From positions 1-11,811 of the forward strand of contig ONTN01000043.1 in NCBI GenBank assembly GCA_900320765.1: a stretch of DNA of 11,811 nucleotides, read 5' to 3'. The notes beneath the pieces were generated by a model, which saw only the letters and a program-made list of their open reading frames with translations, did no database searches and was not told the DNA's origin. Of this stretch, positions 5,701 to 11,811 are shown piece by piece. A program made the position numbers and the translations under genes. Positions within the stretch are counted from its first letter, which is position 1. Each line of letters opens with the position of its first letter. The DNA comes from an uncultured Eubacteriales bacterium. GTDB taxonomy: Bacteria > Bacillota > Clostridia > Oscillospirales > Oscillospiraceae.

Positions 5701-7377
5701 TTATTTTTTAAAGCTGTCCTTGAGGGCGACAGCGCGGTTGAATACGAGATGGTCGGGCGTTGAATCCTTATCCGCGGCGAAGTAGCCGAGGCGTAAAAAC
5801 TGGAAGGAGTCGGTCGGCTTTGCCTCAGCGAGAGCCCTCTCGACCTTTATGCCGTCCACGATCTCAAGCGAATCGGGGTTAAGGCAGGTGAGGAAGTCCT
5901 CGGCGGCGTCCGGCTCGGGGTCAGAGAAGAGGTAATCGTATATCCTCGCCTCCGCGTCGACGGCGGTGGCGGCGTCGACCCAATGTAGTGTTGCGCCCTT
6001 GACCTTGCGCCCGTCGGCGGGGTCGCCGCCCTTTGACTCCGGGTCGTACTCGCAGAGTATCTCGGTCACGTTCCCGTTTTCGTCGGTATTGTAGCCGACG
6101 CAGGTGACGAGGTAGGCGCCCTTGAGCCTGCACTCGGGCCCGTTCGGCGTGAGCCTCTTGTACTTGGGAACGGGCTCGGCCATAAAGTCGTCCGCCTCAA
6201 CGTAAAGCGTGCGGGAGAAGCTTACGGGTCTCGTGCCGGCCTCGGGATCGTTGGGGTTGTTCTCGACCTCAAGCGTCTCGGACTTATCCTCGGGGTAGTT
6301 CACGATCGTGAGCTTGACGGGATGAAGCACCGCCATACGCCTCGGCGCGTGGAGGTTGAGATCGTCCCTCAGACAGCTCTCAAGCAGGGAATACTCGACC
6401 GTGCTCGGGTTTTTGGCGACGCCGATCCTGTCCGTAAAATCGCGGATAGACGCGGGGGTATAGCCCCTTCGTCTGAGCCCGCAGAGGGTGGGCATTCTGG
6501 GGTCGTCCCAGCCGGAGACGTACTTTTCCTCAACGAGCTTTCTAAGCTTGCGCTTGGACATAACGGTGTAGTTTATGCCCAGCCTCGCAAACTCGATCTG
6601 CCTTGGCTTCGAGGGCACGTCCACGTTGTTTATGACCCAGTCGTAAAGCGGCCTGTGATCCTCGTACTCCAGCGAGCAGAGGGAGTGGGTTATCCCCTCG
6701 AGGGCGTCCTGGATCGGGTGGGCAAAGTCGTACATCGGGAAAATGCACCACTTCGTGCCCTGGCGATGGTGCTCGATATATCTGATTCGGTAGAGTACGG
6801 GGTCGCGCATATTGAAGTTTCCGCTCGCGAGGTCTATCTTGGCGCGGAGGGTGTATTTGCCCTCGGGGAACTCCCCGTTCTTCATCCTCTCGAAGAGGTC
6901 AAGGCTCTCCTCTATCGGTCTGTCCCTGTATGGGCTCCTCGCGGGGGTGGAGGTATCGCCCCTGTACTCGCGGAACTGGTCGGGTGTGAGCTCGCAGACG
7001 TATGCGAGGCCCTTCTTTATCAGGCTGACGGCGAGCTCATAGGTCTTTTCAAAATAGTCCGACCCGTAAAAGAACCTGTCGTCCCAGGTAAATCCGAGCC
7101 ATTTGATATCCTCCTGTATGGCCTCGACGTACTCTGTGTCCTCCTTGGCGGGGTTCGTGTCGTCCATACGCAGATTCGTTATGCCGCCGAAGCGCTCGGC
7201 CGTGCCGAAGTCTATGCAGAGCGCCTTGCAGTGTCCGATATGCAGGTATCCGTTCGGCTCGGGCGGAAAGCGGGTGTGCACCGTCTGTCCCTCGAAGCGG
7301 CCGCCGGGACCTATATCCTCCTTGACGAAGGCCTCTATAAAGTTTTTCGGTTCAAAGCTCTCAAGATCAAATGCCAT
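5701..7377 (-). CDS. glnS: Glutaminyl-tRNA synthetase
   Basis: Class I aminoacyl-tRNA synthetase that charges tRNA-Gln with glutamine in the cytosol. Length 558 fits the bacterial enzyme (about 550). Seen: the HIGH motif in PPEPNGYLHIGH (38-49), MDDTNP (71-76), the KMSKS-loop equivalent VMSKRKL (272-278), and the C-terminal anticodon-binding beta-barrels (about 335-558, with the typical DFMAEPVPKYKRLTP and GATLHWV segments). ATG at 7377 has GGGAG about 9 nt upstream and a near-consensus promoter behind it; the roughly 30-nt leader leaves no room for a T-box. Many Clostridia make Gln-tRNA through GatCAB instead, so carriage of GlnRS is a lineage-variable trait. The lipoprotein gene follows 14 nt after its stop. 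Confidence 0.97.
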   Translation of the reverse strand: MAFDLESFEPKNFIEAFVKEDIGPGGRFEGQTVHTRFPPEPNGYLHIGHCKALCIDFGTAERFGGITNLRMDDTNPAKEDTEYVEAIQEDIKWLGFTWDDRFFYGSDYFEKTYELAVSLIKKGLAYVCELTPDQFREYRGDTSTPARSPYRDRPIEESLDLFERMKNGEFPEGKYTLRAKIDLASGNFNMRDPVLYRIRYIEHHRQGTKWCIFPMYDFAHPIQDALEGITHSLCSLEYEDHRPLYDWVINNVDVPSKPRQIEFARLGINYTVMSKRKLRKLVEEKYVSGWDDPRMPTLCGLRRRGYTPASIRDFTDRIGVAKNPSTVEYSLLESCLRDDLNLHAPRRMAVLHPVKLTIVNYPEDKSETLEVENNPNDPEAGTRPVSFSRTLYVEADDFMAEPVPKYKRLTPNGPECRLKGAYLVTCVGYNTDENGNVTEILCEYDPESKGGDPADGRKVKGATLHWVDAATAVDAEARIYDYLFSDPEPDAAEDFLTCLNPDSLEIVDGIKVERALAEAKPTDSFQFLRLGYFAADKDSTPDHLVFNRAVALKDSFKK

Positions 7378-7413
7378 TATTCTCGTCTCCCTTCGGAGTT
7401 ATCATTCGGAGGT

Positions 7414-7442
7414 ATTATATCAAAGCAGTGTCGCAAGGTCAA
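7414..7442 (-). promoter_or_regulatory. Promoter of glnS
   Basis: On the minus strand TTGACC (7437-7442), 17 bp, perfect TATAAT (7414-7419). Predicted start is near 7407, about 30 nt before the ATG. The -35 abuts the T-tract of the upstream gene's terminator. Confidence 0.8.
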
Positions 7443-7477
7443 GAAATAAAAAAGCCGGAGGGTCGCCCCTCCGGCTT
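7443..7477 (-). terminator. Rho-independent terminator of the zinc-ribbon/TPR gene
   Basis: Minus-strand stem AAGCCGGAGGG / CCCTCCGGCTT (7467-7477 with 7452-7462), loop of four bases, then a T-rich tail (TTTTTATTTC). It lies 14 nt after the stop at 7492 and separates this gene from the glnS promoter. Confidence 0.9.
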
Positions 7478-7491
7478 AATGTTAATGCTGA

Positions 7492-9566
7492 TCAGCTCTC
7501 CTTTGTGAGCTCTAAGGTCGTATCCGTATTGTAGCAATACACCGTGATATGGTCGAGATCCGTTACGGTTATCTTGACAAAGGACTGGATATCCTCTCCG
7601 TTTTCGTCGGTGAGAATGAGATCGTGGCCGCCTATGTACCAGCTTCTGGTGTTCTCCGGCAGATCGCCTGCGGGCAGCTCGTAGTTGAAGTTGAAGGTGC
7701 CGTTGCCCCTCTCGGTCATCTCGATGCCGTACTCGCCGTCATCAGATTCCCAGTTGCCGACGATCGCTCCGCTGAGGCCGAGCTCGGAGGTGAGAATGTC
7801 CTTCATTCCGGAAACATCCCAAAGGGTGGTAACGTCATCATTCGAGAAGCTCTTTCCCGCGGAGAGGCAGGTGAGGTAATCCTTTATCTGGGGGACGCTC
7901 TCATAGTAATATCCGAAGAGGTCGAGCACGCTCTTTATCGCCGTGATCTCATCTTCGTTAGAGGTCAGAACTCCGTTTGAATCTACGGTCGCCGTCTTGG
8001 GAAGGTTCTCGAGAACGACGGCGTAGACGTCCGCCTCGGCGCTGTCGGGCAGGTAGACAGAGTAGTAAAGCTTGGAGGCAAGCTCGGTATCCGCGTCCTC
8101 AAGGGCGTCCTTCGCCCACTTTACGATGAAGGCGTCGATGACGCTCTGCTCGGCTCCGGCGTCCCTAACGGCGTCGTAGACCTCGGCGTACTCCTCGGCG
8201 GTCATGCCCTCCTTGTCGATAAGATCGAGGGCGACCTTGCTTCTTGCGGCCTTTGCTCTGTCGCTCGCGTCCTCATACCAGCTTATGGAATCGAAGAGGG
8301 TCGCGGCCTTCTCGTAATCCTCGTTCTCGAAGTACTTGTCGGCTATGCTGTATATAATGGGTCTGTACTCGCTGTAATCCTCAACGATACCGGCGACCAA
8401 GATAGCCTCGTCGAGCTCGCCCGCCTCGATGAGGGCGTTCGCCTTATCGGCGACGGCCTTTGCGGGCTCGGGAACGGACCAGTAGATGTACTCCACCAGG
8501 CTGCGGGCTGAATCGTATTTTCCTGCCTCGATAGCCTCGGATATCTTCTTGTACGCAATGCCGCTTATATCGTCTATATAATCAGCAAGGGAATAGTACA
8601 TGCTCGTGGCTTCATCAAAGTTATCGGCGTCCACAAGAGCCTGGAACTCCTTGGTAACGGCGGCGCGGACAACGCTCATATCCTCGATAGCGTCATCGGA
8701 GCTGAGATCGGCGATCAGGGCATACGCGCTGTAATACTCTTGGTTCTGAATGAGGGCGGATACTCCGGCGGCGACAGCCTCGTCGGCGTTGTCAACGTAG
8801 TCGCCCATGGCGTCGATGGCGTCGAGAACTCCGTCCACGTCGCCCTCAGAGGCAAGCTTCGCTATCTCGTCGCCGAGAGCCTCGTTAAGCTTCGCAAGGT
8901 CAATATCATCGTCCTCAATTTCCTTTAGCTCCTTGACCGCCTTGTCGAACTTGCCGGAGGAGACGAGCTTTATCGCCTTCTCAAGTCTGGCCTCGTCGGC
9001 CTTCGCCTGGCTGTCCTTGTAATTGCCGAGCTTTTCAAAGGCAGCTATCGCCTCGTCATAGCTCTTGTCTTCCAAAAGCTTCTGGGCGGCGGTGTAGTCC
9101 ATGCCGGGCTTAATGAGGAACATAAACACGGCAGCGGCAGCGGCGAGAAGCAGCACGGCGGCGCCGGCGATTATCCCGATAAGAAGCCCCTTCTTTTTCT
9201 TGGGCTTCTCCTCAGCGGGCGCAGTCGCAGCGGGAGCCGCTGTAGCCACAGCGACGGGCGAGGGCTGGGGCGCGGGAGCGGGCTTCGGCGCCTCAAAATG
9301 AGGGGCTTCGGCCTTGGGCGCCTCAACTACAGGAGTCTCAACCTTCGGAGCTTCCACGACCGGGGCTTCGGCCTTCGGAGCCTCGACGACCGGCGTCTCG
9401 ACAACGGGAACCTCAGCCTTCGGCGCTTCCTCGACAGGGGTCTCAACCCGGCGGCGGGGGCTGCGGGAACCGTCAGCTTCGTTCCGCACTCGGTGCAAAA
9501 TACGGAAGTCTTTCCATCGGGGACAAATATAGGCTTGCCGCAGTTGTAGCAAAAAATCTTCACCAT
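7492..9566 (-). CDS. Zinc-ribbon, membrane-anchored TPR-like multidomain protein; frameshifted near the N-terminus
   Basis: Unrecognised as a named gene, but the architecture is clear. From ATG 9566 (GGAG 8 nt upstream) a zinc ribbon is read: CxxC at 6/9 and 24/27, then TVPAAPAAG. The protein then continues in the other frame from about 9447 (VETPVEEAPK...). One missing base between about 9447 and 9475 explains this; restoring it gives about 691 residues. Downstream come a degenerate PVVEAPKAE repeat linker (about 41-115), a Lys cluster and one membrane helix (about 127-152, LLIGIIAGAAVLLL), TPR-like helical repeats with YDEAIAAFEKLGNYKDSQAKADEA style units (about 155-580), and a strand-rich C-terminal domain (about 601-691, GNWESDDGEYGIEM). 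That layout suggests a cytoplasmic zinc ribbon and an extracytoplasmic repeat region. The role is unknown; a scaffold or sensor is inference. The longest uninterrupted frame starts at a TTG at 9552, but its first 35 residues are not protein-like. Confidence 0.8.
9287..9447 (-). repeat. Degenerate tandem repeat encoding a Pro/Ala/Val/Glu linker
   Basis: Imperfect tandem units of roughly 15 and 30 bp, encoding variations on PVVEAPKAE and PVVETPVVEAPK. The repeat lies between the zinc ribbon and membrane helix of the host gene and is likely length-variable by slippage. Confidence 0.75.
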
Positions 9567-9628
9567 TTTATCATCTCCGTTCATTTTCGTTCATCGTCAG
9601 CTTGTGCCGACTATAAACCTACACGATA

Positions 9629-9657
9629 ATTATAGTCTGAAAACACCCCGCTGTCAA
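9629..9657 (-). promoter_or_regulatory. Consensus promoter of the zinc-ribbon/TPR gene
   Basis: On the minus strand, perfect TTGACA (9652-9657) and perfect TATAAT (9629-9634) with 17 bp between. This is a strong constitutive-looking SigA promoter; start near 9622, about 55 nt before ATG 9566. It is divergent from the gntR promoter. Confidence 0.85.
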
Positions 9658-9677
9658 CAAGAGTTCTCCGAATACCG

Positions 9678-9706
9678 TTGACAAGCGGCGCGGTTTGAAG
9701 TATTGT
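9678..9706 (+). promoter_or_regulatory. Promoter of the gntR-ABC operon
   Basis: Perfect TTGACA (9678-9683), 17 bp, TATTGT (9701-9706, four of six). The -10 overlaps the left arm of the inverted repeat at 9704-9723. Confidence 0.65.
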
Positions 9707-9723
9707 ATTATTGTTCTAATACA
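9704..9723 (+). promoter_or_regulatory. Inverted repeat, likely operator of the GntR (YtrA-type) regulator
   Basis: Perfect dyad TGTATTA - TTGTTC - TAATACA over the -10 and transcription start of the regulator's own operon. YtrA-subfamily GntR proteins typically autorepress through such TGTA...TACA dyads just upstream of their gene. The specific pairing is inference. Confidence 0.65.
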
Positions 9724-9738
9724 GCTTGGAGGTGAGCT

Positions 9739-10113
9739 ATGGACTGGAATTTCAGGCAGGACGCGCCGATATACAGCCAGATAATAGAGGGCTTCAAGCT
9801 CTCAATAGCCTCGGGTGAGCTGAGGCCCGGGGAAAAGCTGAGAAGCGTGCGCGAGCTTGCCGCCTGGGCGGGGGTAAACCCGAACACGATGCAGCGCGCT
9901 CTGAGCGAGCTTGAGCGCGAAGGCCTCGTTTACGCTCAGCGTACCTCGGGAAGATACGTCACCGAGGAGGAGAACTCGGTCGCCCGCGTAAGACGCCAGC
10001 TTGCGAGCGAGCGGCTCTCCGAATTCACCGCGTTTATGAACCGGCTGGGCTACGCGGGCGAGGACATCATAGGATTCATAAAGGAAGGTGAAAAGCCGAA
10101 TGGCAACTCTTGA
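9739..10113 (+). CDS. GntR family transcriptional regulator, YtrA subfamily
   Basis: DNA-binding repressor of 124 residues: an N-terminal winged helix (about 8-75, PIYSQIIEGFKLSIASGELRPG, then LRSVRELAAWAGVNPNTMQRALSELEREGLVY) and a short helical tail (about 77-120) rather than a large ligand-binding domain, as in YtrA-type regulators. These usually control the ABC transporter encoded next to them and often respond to cell-envelope stress or antibiotics; the inducer here cannot be read. Start supported by GGAGGTG 4 nt upstream. First gene of a three-gene operon; its end overlaps the ATPase start by 14 nt. Probably autoregulated through the dyad at 9704-9723. Confidence 0.93.
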   Translation: MDWNFRQDAPIYSQIIEGFKLSIASGELRPGEKLRSVRELAAWAGVNPNTMQRALSELEREGLVYAQRTSGRYVTEEENSVARVRRQLASERLSEFTAFMNRLGYAGEDIIGFIKEGEKPNGNS

Positions 10114-10795
10114 ATGTATCGGCCTCACGAAAAGGTACGGGAGCACCGAGGCTCTCGACAGCGTAAACCTCACGATTGAGCCCGGTAAGATAACCGGTCT
10201 TCTCGGGCCGAACGGCTCGGGGAAGACCACCCTCATAAAGCTGGCAAACGGGCTTCTTACCCCGACCTCCGGCAAGGTGCTGATCTGCGGCTCAGCGCCG
10301 GGCGTCGAGACGAAAAGAATAGTCTCCTACCTACCCGAGAGACTGAATATCCCGACGTGGATGACGGTCACTCAGCTGCTTAACTATTACCAGGACTTCT
10401 TTCCCGATTTCGACCTTGAGCGGGCGAGGACTATGCTCTCAAACCTCTCGATCGGCGAGAATATGAGGATAAGGGCGATGAGCAAGGGCACCCGCGAGAA
10501 GGTGCAGCTCATTATGGTGATGAGCCGCAGGGCGAAGCTCTATCTGCTCGATGAGCCGATAGGCGGAGTCGACCCCGCGACCCGCGACTACATTCTGAAT
10601 ACGATAATCGGAAATTACGACCCCGAGGCGAGCGTCGTTATATCCACCCATCTCATACAGGACGTGGAGACGGTGCTTGACGACGTGGTATTCATAAATC
10701 AGGGCAGAATAGTCCTCCGCAGCACCGTGGACGATATCCGCGAAAAGGAGGGCAAGAGCGTCGACGCTCTGTTCAGGGAGGTGTTCAGATGCTGA
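10100..10795 (+). CDS. ABC transporter ATP-binding protein
   Basis: Cytoplasmic ATPase (231 residues) that powers the membrane partner encoded next. Seen: Walker A GPNGSGKTT (36-44), Glu in place of the usual Q-loop Gln (SYLPE, about 76-80), a degenerate signature MSKGTREKV (127-135), Walker B LYLLDEP (147-153), D-loop GGVD, and the switch His184 (STHL). The YLPE and SKG variants are typical of the YtrB/EcsA-like export group. I chose ATG 10100 because GGAAGGTG (10083-10090) lies 9 nt upstream; a GTG at 10088 would add four residues but sits on top of that site. It overlaps gntR by 14 nt and the permease by 7 nt, indicating translational coupling. Confidence 0.94.
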   Translation: MATLECIGLTKRYGSTEALDSVNLTIEPGKITGLLGPNGSGKTTLIKLANGLLTPTSGKVLICGSAPGVETKRIVSYLPERLNIPTWMTVTQLLNYYQDFFPDFDLERARTMLSNLSIGENMRIRAMSKGTREKVQLIMVMSRRAKLYLLDEPIGGVDPATRDYILNTIIGNYDPEASVVISTHLIQDVETVLDDVVFINQGRIVLRSTVDDIREKEGKSVDALFREVFRC

Positions 10796-11610
10796 GAAAG
10801 CTTATAAAGCACGAATTCAGAGCCACCGCAAGGCTTTTGCCGCTGCTGTTCCTCATCGTCCTCACTATGAGCGTTGCCGTGCGTTTCGCTCTCGAGCTTC
10901 TTAACAAAGCCGAGCTTCCGTTTGTGCTTCAACTGCTGCTCATGCTTTTTATGGGTCTCTTCGCCACCGCTCTCGTCGCCGTCTTCGTTGTGTGCATTGT
11001 CGTTATGGTATCCCGCTTCAAGCGGAATCTTTTGGGCGACGAGGGATATCTCACGATGACCCTCCCGGTAAAGCTCAGCTCCATCATTTGGGCGAAGATA
11101 ATAGTCAGCGTTATTTGGATAGTCCTGTCCGCTATCGTTGACCTTATAGCCGTATTTATCGCGTACTTCACAAACTCATCCATAGTTGCCTCCCTCGGCA
11201 ATCTTTGGGATTACCTGATGCGTCTCTCCGGCGGTAACGCCGCCGTGTTTATCGAGGGAGCGGTCGAGCTTATTGTAGTCGGCCTGATCTCCGTCGTCGC
11301 AATCTGCCTCAACTTCTACGCCGCTCTCAGCATAGGTCACGGCTTTGCCCGCGGAAAAATGGGCTTCTCCGTCCTTTTCTACTTTGTACTGAGCACGGCG
11401 GCTTCGGTAACGCGGATCATAGTGCTCGCCGTCCTCGGTGAGAGCGTTTTCAACGTTACGGGCGTGATGTTCCTCCTGGGAGGCATATACGACGCGATAA
11501 GCGAATGGCGCATACAGATGGCCATTTACGGCGGTCTCGCCCTCGTCCAGTCCGCGGTGTTCTACTTCCTAACCTGGATAAATCTCAAAAAGAGGCTTAA
11601 CCTCGAATAA
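10789..11610 (+). CDS. ABC transporter permease, integral membrane
   Basis: Membrane component of the GntR-linked ABC system, 273 residues with about six hydrophobic segments (near 15-37, 46-75, 99-127, 158-180, 192-218, 242-264). The N-terminus MLRKLIKHEFRATAR and the loop LLGDEGYLTMTLPV after the second segment are typical of Clostridial YtrABC/ABC-2-like permeases. Together with the ATPase it probably exports or removes an envelope-active compound or takes part in stress response; the substrate is unknown. The start has GGAGGTG 5 nt upstream and overlaps the ATPase stop (ATGCTGA). A hairpin terminator follows 6 nt after its stop. Confidence 0.88.
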   Translation: MLRKLIKHEFRATARLLPLLFLIVLTMSVAVRFALELLNKAELPFVLQLLLMLFMGLFATALVAVFVVCIVVMVSRFKRNLLGDEGYLTMTLPVKLSSIIWAKIIVSVIWIVLSAIVDLIAVFIAYFTNSSIVASLGNLWDYLMRLSGGNAAVFIEGAVELIVVGLISVVAICLNFYAALSIGHGFARGKMGFSVLFYFVLSTAASVTRIIVLAVLGESVFNVTGVMFLLGGIYDAISEWRIQMAIYGGLALVQSAVFYFLTWINLKKRLNLE

Positions 11611-11616
11611 AAACCG

Positions 11617-11642
11617 TCGCCCCGCCGAAACCGGCGGGGCGA
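11617..11642. terminator. Bidirectional terminator between the ABC permease gene and queH
   Basis: 11-bp stem TCGCCCCGCCG / CGGCGGGGCGA with loop AAAC. On the plus strand it is followed by TTCTTTC; on the minus strand, 5 nt after the queH stop, by GGTTTTTATT. It likely serves both convergent transcripts. Confidence 0.85.
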
Positions 11643-11647
11643 TTCTT

Positions 11648-11811
11648 TCAATGTTCCTTTGCCGCCTCAAGCGAGAACGTACAGCCGCAGTAGCATTGGC
11701 GGTATATTTCGTACTCACGGCTGAGCTCTATGCTTCTTAAATATCCGTTTTTCTTCTTGAAATCGGAAGAGAGCCAGCTTACGCCCTCGTTACGGCCAAG
11801 CTCGGAGCCAA
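11648..11811 (-). CDS. queH: Epoxyqueuosine reductase QueH, C-terminal part, cut by window edge
   Basis: Last 54 codons of a minus-strand gene whose start lies beyond the window. The fragment reads GSELGRNEGVSWLSSDFKKK, then NGYLRSIELSREYEIYRQ, then CYCGCTFSLEAAKEH and stop. The SDFKKKNGY...RSIELS...YRQxYCGC pattern is the C-terminal signature of QueH (former DUF208), the iron-sulfur enzyme that reduces epoxyqueuosine to queuosine in tRNA, the last step of queuosine synthesis; the YCGC cysteines belong to its metal-binding set. Assignment is from remembered family motifs, and the N-terminal Cys cluster cannot be checked here. Confidence 0.87.
   Translation of the reverse strand, partial: GSELGRNEGVSWLSSDFKKKNGYLRSIELSREYEIYRQCYCGCTFSLEAAKEH

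Noticed and set aside
7378..7413. T-box or riboswitch in the glnS leader
   Set aside because: The leader is only about 30 nt and lacks the T-box motif and any terminator/antiterminator pair.
6322..7449. Long plus-strand open frame (375 codons) opposite glnS
   Set aside because: Codon-bias shadow of glnS in GC-rich DNA; no ribosome site, no recognisable motif, and it runs through the glnS promoter.

Overview
The window looks like chromosome from an endospore-forming, GC-rich member of the Clostridia, probably Oscillospiraceae-like. The evidence is a spoIIGA-sigE pair, AGGAGG-type ribosome binding sites, SigA-like promoters with 16-17 bp spacers, a YtrA-type GntR/ABC operon, QueH, and an archaeal/Thermotoga-type S-adenosylhomocysteinase. 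Family names rest on motifs read by eye; no database search was possible.

Layout. 1-611 (-) is the N-terminal half of adenosylhomocysteinase, with its own promoter. 746-2248 (+) is spoIIGA-sigE, the membrane protease and its pro-sigma-E substrate, which start the mother-cell sporulation programme. 2357-3139 (+) is a ZIP metal transporter whose transcription start sits on a perfect inverted repeat resembling a DtxR/MntR-type operator. 3196-3271 (+) is tRNA-Ala(CGC) with its own promoter and a strong terminator.

Immediately after that terminator the composition turns AT-rich. 3308-3471 is a dense array of about seven small hairpins joined by TGAAAT linkers that flip to ATTTCA half-way. It leads directly into a small four-helix-bundle gene (3513-3893) of the family known from 23S rRNA intervening sequences and, as Avd, from diversity-generating retroelements. 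This is the least ordinary part of the window and looks like an inserted cassette. GC-rich sequence resumes with an SDR oxidoreductase (3921-4697), followed by a large hairpin shared with the convergent genes.

4781-7377 (-) is a two-gene unit, glnS followed after 14 nt by a lipoprotein of unknown role. 7492-9566 (-) encodes a multidomain zinc-ribbon / Pro-Ala-Glu linker / membrane segment / TPR-like repeat / beta-rich C-terminal protein; its reading frame is broken by an apparent single-base loss near 9447-9475. Divergent from it, 9739-11610 (+) is a GntR (YtrA) regulator - ABC ATPase - ABC permease operon with overlapping genes, and an inverted repeat on its promoter that suggests autoregulation. 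The window ends in the C-terminal 54 codons of a convergent queH (11648-11811, -).

Apart from spoIIGA-sigE, glnS-lipoprotein and the GntR-ABC operon, most genes appear to be independently transcribed housekeeping or accessory units, with recognisable promoters and terminators.
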